Source: Silene conica (lineage: Eukaryota; Streptophyta; Magnoliopsida; Caryophyllales; Caryophyllaceae). From it: 64,000 nt of DNA. The stretch spans positions 27,958,579 through 28,022,578 of the forward strand of contig CM055313.2 of assembly GCA_029255685.2 (NCBI GenBank). The letters run 5' to 3'. Positions 36,519 to 47,795 of the stretch are shown in pieces (within the stretch, counting starts at the first letter, position 1; every line of letters starts with the position of its first letter). The notes under the pieces are model-generated. The model saw only the letters and a list, made by a program, of their open reading frames with translations, was not told the origin of the DNA and did not search any database. The position numbers and the translations under genes were made by a program.

Positions 36519-37984
36519 AATCCCGAACATAGATAAATTTCCATAACATGGGTGACGTTAGTTCATTACAGTGATACTCAAATCTTACCACCGCTATCTA
36601 TTCACATGCAAAGCAACATAACCGTCGCCAACACAATTTTCGGATGACATAACCGTCACCTACACAAGCTTAGGATAACATAACCGTTAACCCACTCATT
36701 TAAACATACATGAGCCAATAAACGATGAATAAGACAACACTTAAGTCCATTCCAACCGGGTGAAGAATAAACGGAACTGATTAATAAAAACATAAGTTCT
36801 AAAATGCATTTCGCCTTAAAGATGTCATCTGCCGTAAAATTCATAATTAATTCAAATAAAATCGAAATGACACAAGGCAAACTGGGTCAGATTAATAAGA
36901 CTTTTATCTACAATATTTGTCAAATAAACATTTTCAAAAGACGGACTTAACAGGAGTTTATAAACTGATCTTTACAGTATGTCAAAAATCGTCGAATTAA
37001 GAGTATTGCTTCATAAAACGGGTTTAACCAAACATTTTGGGCTAAAGTAAAATCCTAACATAATTTAAACTCTTCAAAGTTTAATTATAGAAAAGGCCCA
37101 GAATAGTTTCAAAGTATACAAATGGTTTTCGAAATTATCTTTGAGCTATTGTCCGTTCTGCGAGTATTTCAGCGCAATGTTCGTAAATATTTTATTGTAA
37201 ACAAACGACATGCAATAAAATTACAAAATTTTAAAGTTAGACTCTAATCTTAAATAATCAGGGGTCTATTTTCAACATTTTCAAAGATGGATACTCTAAA
37301 ACGTCGAAATAAATTGTACAAGACGACGGACAGATTTGTCAAGGTGCTGAAACTTTATGAAATAACCAATGTAAACAAAACACCATGAAATTGAAAGACT
37401 ATCAAACTAACCATCCTCACTGATCATAACCTCGTTTAACAATACCATCCTGAATGAATTTCTACAACTACAATCTTATCCAATACAACCATGCAAGATG
37501 AAAATCATCCAAACATATGATTTATGAACGTAATCATGCCATTATTTAATCAAACACAATTCTAGTATACTAAACATTACTAGCATATAGAACACATGCA
37601 AACATAGACGATTAAAGTCGAGTAACCCATCACCGTTACCTTATAGCTCTTCAATAAGAACGATTTTGACTTAAAGCCACTCCGGTTTGGACAACCGCAA
37701 CTAGCTACACAAATAAACGAGTTTAGCATAGAAATCCGTGCCTTAAAGGCCACGACCATATATTTGAGACTTTTACTACCTATAAATATGGAGGGCGAGG
37801 AGAGGAAGAGATAGGCGCGAGAATCGTCGAAAACGGATAAGAACCGAAGATTTTACGATCGTCTGAAGGTTAAAGGTGTGCATAAGAATGGTGTTTGTTT
37901 TGTGTATTCCAGCTGAAAATAGAGAAAGTGAAGGAGTATATTACGTTAAGCAAAGTGGTATTCATGCCATTGTAGACCTTGGGC

Positions 37985-38094
37985 AGCAAGTAACTTAGTT
38001 TGCATGCTTAAGCCAAGTGTCGGAATAGTAATGCCAAGTGTTGAAGCTTAGGCCATTTGTCGAGGACCTTAGGCCATGTGTCGAGAGCAATATG
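37985..38094 (-). repeat. CTTAGGCCATGTGTCGA word array in B' LTR (first half)
   Basis: About four ~20-bp units (GCCAAGTGTCGG, GCCAAGTGTTGAAG, CTTAGGCCATTTGTCGAGGA, CTTAGGCCATGTGTCGAGAG). The array continues at 46802-46880 beyond Copia #2, which landed in the middle of it. Confidence 0.65.
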
Positions 38095-39166
38095 TGTGAG
38101 GAATAAAACGCGTATTCGCCCTAAACTTGCAGGATTATAATGAAAAATACAATCGTGAATATGGTCATAAGATTAAAAAGATAAGAAAAGAAGTACAACC
38201 TTTAGTCCTCGCGCAAAAGGCCTAAGAACAGGAATTAACACAAATTCCCTCCTATAACTTGCACCCAAGACTTAGAATGAGACGTGGCCGCGTGTGCTAG
38301 AAATCCTCTCCAACTGCCTTGCAATATTGGGAGAGCTATTTAGGTTTTAGATGTGAGATCTGAGGTTTTGGGAGAAGAAAGCTCTCAAAACCCTAATATT
38401 ACCTTGAGATTGTATTAATCAGTGCAACAAGAGTAACTGACATAAGGAGAGTCCTCCTCCTTATGTAGTTGTTTTGGCCGAAAATTCTAATAGGGTAGGA
38501 GTGGGCTTTCCACTCTTACCTTATTCTAATTCGTGATTCGACCCATTTAGCTTTAAGTTGTTCGCGGTATTTTTAATTATAAATCGTAACATGTTATCAG
38601 ATATTAATACAGTCGATATATTAATAATGGTCTGACAAAATACGATATTGTATAATTACCCAAATTAATATAACTGTTTATATTAATACGCGAATACAAT
38701 ATTTAATTAAATATAACCGTTCATATTTAATTTACGAATTAATCATGTAATCCGTATTAGCTAAATTTATTTAATCCGTATTAAATAATAATCTCAACAT
38801 CTTATTGACTAATTTAGTAGTCAATACCTCTGACTAACCGTTTAGTCATATCCGGCAAAATGTGACTGTATTTTCATACCTTCACATCTCTCAAACGTGT
38901 CCTATAGGTGTGACGTATAGGGACCAGTTGATCACCGCCATCCGTATGACAATAACGTCAAACTTATCTAGCAAGCCAACCGTTATTGATAAACGTGGAT
39001 CAACTGGTAATAATACAAAAGTATGCCCTTGTGATCCTTAAAGAGATTTAATAAGTCATTGTACTTAATTGTCAAGGACACCAGCCCCAACAATCTCCCA
39101 CTTGTCCGTACAAGGGTATGTGCAATGACGTTATCACACTACATGTGGAGGACACAAGCTCCAACA
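38095..39166 (-). repeat. 3' LTR of Copia #2
   Basis: 1072 bp; on the minus strand TGTTGGAGCTTG ... TCCTCACA. A fossil PPT (39093-39107) and a second LTR start (TGTTGGGGCTGG) lie 74 bp inside its 5' edge. Confidence 0.95.
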
Positions 39167-39954
39167 AACTCCCACTTGTCCGTACAAGTGTAGGTGCGAT
39201 AACCGATTCTCATATCCTTTTAAAATTTCTCCCACTCAATGTAAGACAATTTGCAAATCCGCATTCGCAAAGGTCGTATCTCACAAGCGATCTGTATCAA
39301 GAGTGGTTTCCCCGACTAGAGAGTAACTTAACTGATAAAACGAATCTGTATTCGAGCATGGCCATGCATTTCAGTTACTACTCCTCGAGTGGCCCTGAGA
39401 AATGATAAAATCCTGATAAGGGTTTGGATATTTCCCTCAACTCGAATCCTGCCGATATCGCGCAACATGAAATAACCCAGAAAAAATCCTCTTGGCCCCT
39501 GTTACGGTGACCGTGGGAAAGAAACCAAAGTTACCCAAAATCTGCCTTAATCTCAAGAGACAGTTGAAAGTCAAAAGACTCGACTCTAAGGAACACTATG
39601 GAGGTCCTATCCACGACCTGGCACCCAATGTTATAAAACATTTAGGACTCCATAACGATGTCACGGGGTGTCCTACGAGATATCCGTATAACTCGCCTTT
39701 GTGATTGGTCAGTCAGCCGCTTGACTTATGGCTCGTTGAACCCACCATCAACCAACGTCACAAAATGATTACCTGAGTTATCAGCTCAAGTGGGTAATCA
39801 AGGACCAAAACGATGTAATGTTAATCAGTTCACTTTGTAGTGTTCAAAATTGGCGTACAATTCCACATGAGAAACAAAACATTATATATCATAACAATAA
39901 GGTTGAATAGAGTACACGAGAAAATGAATTATTACATGAATTCATAAAAGAGTA
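39167..39954 (-). other. 3' non-coding tail of Copia #2 with PPT
   Basis: 788 bp between the pol stop and the LTR. The PPT on the minus strand (GGACAAGTGGGAGTT, 39167-39181) abuts the LTR. The rest resembles the Copia #1 tail and has no convincing ORF, so no env-like gene. Confidence 0.85.
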
Positions 39955-42900
39955 CTACAACTTAGGAACACATCCAATTCCCATGGAATGAATGTGCCCT
40001 TCATGCTTATCACGTGGTAATGCTTTTGTGAGAGGATCAGCTATGTTGTCATCCGTAGCGATCTTATCAATGAAAATCTCCTTTTGCTCCACGTAATCTC
40101 TGATTAAATGAGCTTTCCGTTGTACATGTCTAGCCTTGCTGCTAGACTTATGCTCCTTAGCTTGGAAGATGGCACCGCTATTGTCACAATAAACGGTGAT
40201 TGGGTCATTCGAACTAGGCACTACCGAGAGTCCTTGTAAGAATTGACGCATCCATATTGCTTCCTTAGCTGCTTCCGAGGCGGCATAGTACTCGGACTCA
40301 GTCGTAGAATCTGCTGTAACACTCTGTTTAGAACTTTTCCAGCTGACAGCAGCGCCATTAAGAGTAAAAACGAATCCAGACTGAGATTTCGAGTCATCTC
40401 GATCCGTTTGGAAGCTAGCATCTGCGTAACCCTTGGCGCAGAGCGTTGAGTCGCCTCCGTAAGTCAATCCCCAATCTTTAGTCCTCCTTAGGTACTTAAG
40501 AATGTTTTTCATGGCCATCCAGTGTTGTTCACCTGGATGAGCTTGGAATCGACTTGTCATACTCAATGCATATGCAACGTCAGGACGTGTGCATATCATG
40601 GCATACATGATTGATCCTATTGCCGAAGCATAAGGAATCCGACTCATGCGCTCTTTCTCTTCCAGTGACTTAGCTTCTTGAGTCTTGCTCAAGTGAAGCC
40701 CAGGAGTCATAGGAAGGAACCCTTTCTTGGAGTTCGTCATACTGAATCTCTCTAGAATCTTATCTATATAAGACTCCTGACTGAGAGACAACATCCGTCG
40801 TGATCTATCCCTGTAGATACGGATGCCCAAAATTCTTTGTGCCTCTCCCAGATCTTTCATCTGGAAGTGGTTTTTCAACCATGCTTTAACCGAAGATAAG
40901 AGAGGTATGTCATTCCCAATCAAGAGTATGTCATCGACATACAGTACTAGGAATACAATCTTGCTCCCACTCGACTTGATATAGAGACATGGTTCCTCGA
41001 CTGATCGAATGAACCCATTCTCTTTTATCACTTGGTCGAAGCGATGATTCCAACTCCGCGATGCTTGCTTAAGTCCATAGATGGAACGCTTAAGCTTGCA
41101 AACTTTCTTAGGATGTGTTGGATCGATAAAACCCTCGGGTTGTACCATGTACAACTCTTCCTCCAAATAACCGTTTAAGAAGGCGGTTTTAACGTCCATT
41201 TGCCATATTTCATAATCATGAAATGCGGCGATCGCTAAGATAATCCGAATGGAACGTAGCATGATTACGGGTGCAAAGATCTCATCATAGTGCAAGCCTG
41301 GCACTTGAGTGAAACCTTTAGCAACTAGTCTAGCCTTGTGGATATCTTGTTGTCCTTCCACGGCATGCTTTATCTTGTAAAGCCATTTGCATTGAAGGGG
41401 ACGTACCTTTGCAGGTAGGTCCACAAGATCCCACACGTTGTTCTCATACATGGAGTCCATCTCGGATTGCATGGCTTCTAGCCATAGCTTTGAGTCAGAA
41501 CTGGTCATGGCACCTTTATAGGTTTTGGGTTCATTACCCTCTAGGAGTAAGACGTCATCTGTATCATGTTCCTCGACCATACCAATGTATCTGTCCGGTG
41601 GAATAGAGACTCTTCCCGACCTCCTAGGTTCCTCAGGGATATCTACCGCAACCTCGGTTGAAGGAACTGTTTCCTCCAATGGTTGCTCGGTAGTTGGTTC
41701 TTGAACCTCCGATAACTCGAAGGTTCTATTACTCGACTTGTTCTCGAGAAATTCTTTCTCTAAGAACGTCGCACTAGCCGCAACAAAAACACGTTGTTCG
41801 GTAGGCGAGTAGAAGTAATGACCAAAAGTTCCCTTTGGATAGCGTATAAAGTATGTCTTGACCGATCGCGGGCCGAGCTTATCCTCGTGTCTCCACTTGA
41901 CATAAGCCTCGCAGCCCCAAACCCGAATAAATGACAAGTTAGGGACCGTTCCCTTCCATAATTCATATGGAGTCTTGTCAACAGCTTTAGACGGACTTCG
42001 GTTAAGTATTAGAGCGGCCGACAAAAGAGCATAGCCCCACAATGAATCAGGCACAACGGTGTGACTCATCATGGATCGAACCATATCAAGTAAAGTTCGA
42101 TTTCTCCGTTCGGACACACCATTTAATTGTGGTGTTCCAGGTGGAGTCAACTGTAGCACGATCCCACAGTCTTTAAGGTGTTGATCAAACTCGTGTGAAA
42201 GATATTCACCACCACGATCCGAACGTAGTGCTTTAATCTTTCTACCCAGCTGGTTCTGTACCCGATTCTGGTATTCTTTGAACTTGTCAAAGGATTCACT
42301 TTTATGTTTCATCAAGTAGACATAGCCATATCTACTCAAATCATCCGTGAAAGTGATGAAATACCTATAGCCTTCTCGTGCGTTGATCGACATAGGGCCA
42401 CATACGTCTGTATGTATGAGTCCTAATAGGTCGGCAGCGCGCATTCCAACACCTTTGAAGGAAATACGATTCATTTTGCCAATGAGACATGATTCACACG
42501 TGCCATATGATTCGAAATCAAAGGGCGATATAGCTCCATTCTGTATGAGCTGTTTTACGCGTTTCTCATTTATGTGTCCCATACGACAATGCCATAGGTA
42601 AGTTTGATCTTTGTCACCTACCTTTAATCTCTTGTTATTCACATGTAATATCTCGGTAGTTTGATCTAAAACATAAATTCCATTCATGGAAACTGCCTTG
42701 CCATAAATCATATTGTGTAAGGAGAAAATACAGCTATTATTCTCTATTACAAATGAAAAACCGAGTTTGTCAAGTGCAGAAACTGAAATAATGTTTTTGG
42801 ACAAACTAGGAACATAATAACAGTTATATAAAAATAACTCGAATCCACTTGGAAGCTGGATCACGTATGTTCCCTTCGAGACTGCAGCAACGCGTGCTCC

Positions 42901-43986
42901 ATTCCCGACACGCAGGTCCACCTCACCCTTGATTAGGGGTTCTTGGTTTCGGAGGCCCTGCACATGATTACATAGATGAGAACCATAACCAGTATCAAGT
43001 ACCCAAGTTCCGCAACTTGCATGGTTAATCTCAATCATGTGAATAAAAGAAGAAGAAGACATACCAACAGGAGTAACACGGCCTGCCTTAATGTCCTCGC
43101 GATACACGGGGCATGAGCGCCTCCAATGCCCAGTCTTGTGGCAGTGGTGGCATTCCATGCTAGTATCCTTGCTCTTTATCTTGCCCTGTGAGTTGCTCGA
43201 CTCACCTGGCCCACTCTTAGTAAATCCTGGTTTCTTGAACCTGGGCTTACCTACTGCTAGGTCGCCCTGAGCTTTAGCCTTCCCTTTACCCTTTCCCTTA
43301 CTGGAGATCATGAGAACATCCTGCTTCATGCTCCCACTTAATTTCAGATCCTTCTCAGTCTGTACGAGAAGGGAGTGGAGCTCATGAGGAGTCTTCTTCA
43401 TGTCGTTCATGTAGTAGTTGGCCCTAAAGAGGGCGAACCCATCATGAAGCGAATGAAGCATACGATCAACGATTATGTTCTCACTGATCTTGCAGTTTAG
43501 GGTCTCCAGTTTCTCGATATTCTCAATCATGTTGAGAATATGTGGGCTAACAGCTTGGCCCTTCTGGAGTTTCGCCTCAAAGAAGCGACAGGTATGCTCA
43601 TAAGAAACGATTCTCGGAGCCTTGGAGAATTCGTTAGAGAGCGTGGTGAAAATCTTGTTTGCACCATGGGATATGAAGCGTCTTTGAAAATTTGATTCCA
43701 TTGCATAGATGAGTACGTTCTTTATCGCACCCGCTTCCATAACGAAATCGCTATGAGCGCGAATTTCGTTGGCTCTAGCTCCAGTTCCTGGGTGTGCCGG
43801 AATGGGCTCAGTTAAATACTTAAGCTTTCCGTCAGCAATGGCAGCATTCCGTAGTGCTGCCTCCCAGTCAGAGAAGTTTGACCCATCATTCCTCAGTCTG
43901 GTTGACTGATTCATGGAGTCCATGAAGGCCTTTAGCCAGGATTCACGTGCTAGCTTGGCACTTGGCATTGGGTCTTCACCAGCCAT
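39955..43986 (-). CDS. gag-pol: Copia #2 gag-pol polyprotein
   Basis: Uninterrupted 1343-residue Ty1/Copia polyprotein (MAGEDPMPSAK). Order is integrase before RT, as in Copia: Gag (about 1-260), CCHC knuckle CHHCHKTGHWRRSC from Cys279, protease WVLDTGYGS (Asp331), GAG-pre-integrase YLWHCRMGHINEKR, integrase with HTDVCGPM, RSDRGGEYLS and PQLNGVSERRNRTLLD, reverse transcriptase with [19 protein letters not shown] and YVDDILLIGND (Asp1018, Asp1019), and RNase H with GYADASFQTDRDDSKSQSG, ESEYYAASEAAKEAIWM and VYCDNSGAIFQ. One oddity: the protease has Tyr in DTGYGS where the decayed sisters #3 and #4 have Cys. The same start codon and context is kept in #3 and #4. Confidence 0.96.
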   Translation of the reverse strand: MAGEDPMPSAKLARESWLKAFMDSMNQSTRLRNDGSNFSDWEAALRNAAIADGKLKYLTEPIPAHPGTGARANEIRAHSDFVMEAGAIKNVLIYAMESNFQRRFISHGANKIFTTLSNEFSKAPRIVSYEHTCRFFEAKLQKGQAVSPHILNMIENIEKLETLNCKISENIIVDRMLHSLHDGFALFRANYYMNDMKKTPHELHSLLVQTEKDLKLSGSMKQDVLMISSKGKGKGKAKAQGDLAVGKPRFKKPGFTKSGPGESSNSQGKIKSKDTSMECHHCHKTGHWRRSCPVYREDIKAGRVTPVGMSSSSFIHMIEINHASCGTWVLDTGYGSHLCNHVQGLRNQEPLIKGEVDLRVGNGARVAAVSKGTYVIQLPSGFELFLYNCYYVPSLSKNIISVSALDKLGFSFVIENNSCIFSLHNMIYGKAVSMNGIYVLDQTTEILHVNNKRLKVGDKDQTYLWHCRMGHINEKRVKQLIQNGAISPFDFESYGTCESCLIGKMNRISFKGVGMRAADLLGLIHTDVCGPMSINAREGYRYFITFTDDLSRYGYVYLMKHKSESFDKFKEYQNRVQNQLGRKIKALRSDRGGEYLSHEFDQHLKDCGIVLQLTPPGTPQLNGVSERRNRTLLDMVRSMMSHTVVPDSLWGYALLSAALILNRSPSKAVDKTPYELWKGTVPNLSFIRVWGCEAYVKWRHEDKLGPRSVKTYFIRYPKGTFGHYFYSPTEQRVFVAASATFLEKEFLENKSSNRTFELSEVQEPTTEQPLEETVPSTEVAVDIPEEPRRSGRVSIPPDRYIGMVEEHDTDDVLLLEGNEPKTYKGAMTSSDSKLWLEAMQSEMDSMYENNVWDLVDLPAKVRPLQCKWLYKIKHAVEGQQDIHKARLVAKGFTQVPGLHYDEIFAPVIMLRSIRIILAIAAFHDYEIWQMDVKTAFLNGYLEEELYMVQPEGFIDPTHPKKVCKLKRSIYGLKQASRSWNHRFDQVIKENGFIRSVEEPCLYIKSSGSKIVFLVLYVDDILLIGNDIPLLSSVKAWLKNHFQMKDLGEAQRILGIRIYRDRSRRMLSLSQESYIDKILERFSMTNSKKGFLPMTPGLHLSKTQEAKSLEEKERMSRIPYASAIGSIMYAMICTRPDVAYALSMTSRFQAHPGEQHWMAMKNILKYLRRTKDWGLTYGGDSTLCAKGYADASFQTDRDDSKSQSGFVFTLNGAAVSWKSSKQSVTADSTTESEYYAASEAAKEAIWMRQFLQGLSVVPSSNDPITVYCDNSGAIFQAKEHKSSSKARHVQRKAHLIRDYVEQKEIFIDKIATDDNIADPLTKALPRDKHEGHIHSMGIGCVPKL

Positions 43987-45333
43987 TTTTAGTTATACAG
44001 CAGTTTTAATGAACGTGTTCTACACTGAAAAAGAAGATAAAACAAAACCATATGAACAACTTATTGTTGTGATTTAAGTCTATATTAAATTGAATTTAAA
44101 CTCCTAGACTCAAGCATTTATATAATTGATCTCCCTCAAGAATTATATAAATGATCCCAAGACTCAATTTCCGTATATTGATAAGCCCACAGTTTGGCTA
44201 ATTCCAATCGTTGGAACTCTTGGTCGATAGATTTCCGTATATCCTATCTATTAGTCCATCTCAGTCACTAGATATTATCGAGTGACCATGATGTTGAGAT
44301 AAAATAAATCATCTGTTCCCACTTACCCGACGTAGAAGGGGTCATATTATGCCTACCGACGAAGAAGGGATTCATGGGAGGCTGATTTATAAAGACTAAT
44401 CTCAATTTTTGGTTATACGAGGAAGACCCCATCAACTCTTATTTATCCATATATAAGTGAACTAAAAACTAGCATTTGCGTGAATGAATTAAATAAAGTG
44501 ATGGCTTAGCAATTGACATGTGACATCTGTATTGTCACAGAAAACTAACGCGTGACCTCTACATGAGTCAGTTTTCAGGCATGATATAGGTGGTTTGGTT
44601 TTTAGGCGGAATATGATGCAAGCTATTATCGATGAAAGCATAAAGATAAATGCAATAAACGTAAATAAAAGTCCTAGTGTGGCCTATCCTACCAAAATAA
44701 ACATAAAACAACTTGGAATCCACCGTTGGACCCTAGAAGCTTGTCTTGATGTTCCATCTTGGTCCTTGTAGCGGGAGTGAGCATCCGGTCTCCGTCTTGT
44801 CTTTGGTCTTCACAAAATTACTAATTTAAATTACAAAAGTAATCCTAGATACATTTTAATTTAAATACAAAAGTAATTACATGGCAAAAACCCAAAACGG
44901 AGATTCAAGATCTCAAAATTACAAGCAAGACTGTGTCCCATCATTACGGTGACACAATCTTCTAAGGCCACACTAAGTTACAACCGTTTGCAAAAATTAA
45001 ATACGTTATTGAAAGCATTCAAGGCATTCACAAGACGATAAATAAAATGCATCAACTAAATAAAAATTTATACATGACATAATACTGTTATTATGATTAA
45101 TAAATTTATACCAAACCACCTTTTAAGATTAAAATTATGTGACTATACCGCTTTAATCACCAATTTTAATAAACATATAATCCATTATTTTAAACTGTTT
45201 TAAAACAATATGTATCAAACGAGGGTGAACCGTTTCACTAAATAATATACTATTTCCGTATACAGTATATTATTTTAAGCCATGTGAAAATAAGAAAACA
45301 AGTTATTTTCGAAAAAGATAGCCTGAACGACAA

Positions 45334-45412
45334 GCACTCGACCGAGCAACAGAGGCACTCGATCGAGTGTCAGTGTCACTCGATCGAGTGCAGCAGGGGC
45401 TCGATCGAGTGA
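45334..45412 (-). repeat. CTCGATCGAG palindrome cluster 1, Copia #2 leader
   Basis: Three exact CTCGATCGAG words (as CACTCGATCGAGTG or close) and one CTCGACCGAG variant within 79 bp. Confidence 0.85.
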
Positions 45413-45586
45413 CTTGTTAAAACGCAAACGCTGCACTTGAAATCTAAACAAGTTTTTATCTTTTGATATAAAACATGAAAATCAAAAATAAAAACAACAA
45501 AAGATCCACATATTGCTAAAAATATCGATTAAATAACAATATGCAAATAAAAATCGAAAAACAAGATCGATTTCTCACAAAAAGAG

Positions 45587-45636
45587 GCACTCGGCCAAAG
45601 CACTCGATCGAGTGTAGGTAGTACTCGATCGAGTGC
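45587..45636 (-). repeat. CTCGATCGAG palindrome cluster 2, Copia #2 leader
   Basis: Two exact words about 20 bp apart after a decayed CACTCGGCCAAAG, about 80-130 bp from the primer site. Confidence 0.8.
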
Positions 45637-45724
45637 TCGTCAAAAACAGTACGATTTTCCAAATTTTTAAATCTTATGAAAGACACAATTGTAAAATTTC
45701 ATGGCCTATGGCTCTGATACCACT

Positions 45725-46796
45725 TGTGAGGAATAAAACGCGTATTCGCCCTAAACTTGCAGGATTATAATGAAAAATACAATCGTGAATATGGTCATAA
45801 GATTAAAAAGATAAGAAAAGAAGTACAACCTTTAGTCCTCGCGCAAAAGGCCTAAGAACAGGAATTAACACAAATTCCCTCCTATAACTTGCACCCAAGA
45901 CTTAGAATGAGACGTGGCCGCGTGTGCTAGAAATCCTCTCCAACTGCCTTGCAATATTGGGAGAGCTATTTAGGTTTTAGATGTGAGATCTGAGGTTTTG
46001 GGAGAAGAAAGCTCTCAAAACCCTAATATTACCTTGAGATTATATTAATCAGTGCAACAAGAGTAACTGACATAAGGAGAGTCCTCCTCCTTATGTAGTT
46101 GTTTTGGCCGAAAATTCTAATAGGGTAGGAGTGGGCTTTCCACTCTTACCTTATTCTAATTCGTGATTCGACCCATTTAGCTTTAAGTTGTTCGCGGTAT
46201 TTTTAATTATAAATCGTAACATGTTATCAGATATTAATACAGTCGATATATTAATAATGGTCTGACAAAATACGATATTGTATAATTACCCAAATTAATA
46301 TAACTGTTTATATTAATACGCGAATACAATATTTAATTAAATATAACCGTTCATATTTAATTTACGAATTAATCATGTAATCCGTATTAGCTAAATTTAT
46401 TTAATCCGTATTAAATAATAATCTCAACATCTTATTGACTAATTTAGTAGTCAATACCTCTGACTAACCGTTTAGTCATATCCGGCAAAATGTGACTGTA
46501 TTTTCATACCTTCACATCTCTCAAACGTGTCCTATAGGTGTGACGTATATGGACCAGTTGATCACCGCCATCCGTATGACAATAACGTCAAACTTATCTA
46601 GCAAGCCAACCGTTATTGATAAACGTGGATCAACTGGTAATAATACAAAAGTATGCCCTTGTGATCCTTAAAGAGATTTAATAAGTCACTGTACTTAATT
46701 GTCAAGGACACCAGCCCCAACAATCTCCCACTTGTCCGTACAAGGGTATGTGCAATGACGTTATCACACTACATGTGGAGGACACAAGCTCCAACA
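45725..46796 (-). repeat. 5' LTR of Copia #2
   Basis: 1072 bp twin of 38095-39166 with the same 74-bp 5' extension; the internal fossil PPT is at 46723-46737. Confidence 0.95.
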
Positions 46797-47232
46797 ATAT
46801 GTCATGTGTCAAGAACCTTAGACCATGTGGAAGATGTGCTAATGCCCATGTGTCGAAGTTTTTAGGCCAAGAGGAAGAGGTAACAACTACCGAAAGTCTT
46901 GTCGGCGGATTATCTGACAGCCTTTCGTATTTTCGGTATAATTTCCTCCATAGAACTCGGAATGAGGTGTTTTTGGTGGCGTTGGAAAGCTAAGAAAAAG
47001 AGCTAAAAATTTTATTATATAAGAAAGAGCTAAATATGCCTCTAAAATATCTTAAAATTAGTAACAAGGACAGATTAGCGTTTCACAAGTTTAAGGAGTA
47101 TAAGTTTAAGACGGAATATAATTGTCAAAAACGATTGATTTTAAAAGGAATATTTATTGTGGATCATTATTATTACTAAAATAATATTTTAATAATATAT
47201 ATATAAGGACTTGGAAATTACGGGGTGTTACA
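46797..47232 (-). repeat. Gypsy B' 3' LTR, segment 4 of 4
   Basis: Target duplication ATATG (46797-46801), then the last part of the B' LTR, ending GGGGTGTTACA. On the minus strand this is the LTR start, TGTAACACCCCGTAATTTCC, the same as B'' at 47796. It includes the second half of the TTAGGCCATGTGTCGA array (46802-46880). Confidence 0.86.
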
Positions 47233-47795
47233 ATCACCCCACCTTTTAAAAAGTTTCGTCCTCGAAACTTGAAAGCATAAAAACGGTAAGTTGTAAAGAC
47301 AAGGTAAATAACCAAAACGTTTACCAACATTTGATATTACAAAACTTAGATTTATTTCAAAGACTTTGAAAAGAGTTTCTAAAGGCACAAGACCTCATCA
47401 ATGGAACAAGAGGATTCTCGTTGCGCTTTCAAGAGCCCGACATTCCAAATCAAGGACTACTCTAAAACCAAATCATATCATGCGTCGACAAGCGTAATAC
47501 GAGTTATTAGACGTCTCCAATAACAAGTCTTACACCAATCAATATTATAAACCATCTCAAGTTTTTCAAAACATTTCATTTCGAAAGTAAACTTCCATTT
47601 TCGAATCCGTAAAAATAGGAAAGGTTATGACAGAAATTAAGATTTTCAACAACAAAAGTCAGGTAACTCAAATCGGTTATAAAATATATAAATGGAAAAT
47701 ATTTTGAATAATTCAAACAAACCACAAGGATGAAAGCTACATATTAACAACCAAAGATGGTTGGGTCGGATTATCAAAGAAATCAAAACACAAAA
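47233..47795 (-). mobile_element. Gypsy B' internal 3' end with PPT
   Basis: 563 bp of non-coding B' internal DNA. On the minus strand GGACGAAACTTTTTAAAAGG and then TGGGGTGAT lead into the 3' LTR, typical of chromovirus 3' ends, which confirms B' runs leftwards with its body to the right. It is cut at 47796 by a plus-strand LTR of the same family. No pol left here. Confidence 0.78.

Larger units (their letters stand above)
35993..38094 (-). repeat. Gypsy B' 3' LTR, segment 3 of 4
   Basis: B' LTR resumes after the MITE. It matches Gypsy B at about 11380-12130 (shared AAGACCTGGCCAGACCTCTC) and, further on, the plus-strand B'' LTR in reverse (AAATCGTCG and GCGAGTATTTCAGCGCAATG). Minus-strand TATTTATAGG near 37782-37791 is a possible core promoter. 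It ends at the target duplication of Copia #2 (ATATG, 38090-38094). Confidence 0.82.
43987..45724 (-). other. Long leader of Copia #2 with PBS
   Basis: 1.74 kb between PBS and Gag with no convincing ORF. The complement of 45711-45722 is the tRNA-iMet primer site. It carries palindromic CTCGATCGAG words and a pair of related words, CTTCTACGTCGGGTAAG and CTTCTTCGTCGGTAGG on the sense strand (about 44327-44372). The leader is conserved in Copia #3 and #4. Confidence 0.85.
38095..46796 (-). mobile_element. Copia #2: complete, intact Ty1/Copia element (minus strand)
   Basis: 8702-bp element with a perfect 5-bp target duplication ATATG (38090-38094, 46797-46801), two 1072-bp LTRs, a tRNA-iMet primer site, a 1.7 kb leader, one intact gag-pol ORF and a 0.8 kb 3' non-coding tail. 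I saw three LTR differences (near 38413/46043, 38930/46550 and 39059/46689), so the insertion is very recent. It landed in the B' LTR. Probably autonomous. Copia clade not resolved; the Gag and RNase H match Copia #1, #3 and #4. Confidence 0.96.

Noticed and set aside
39167-39954. env-like third ORF after Copia pol
   Set aside because: No long frame on the sense strand; the segment is a conserved non-coding tail.
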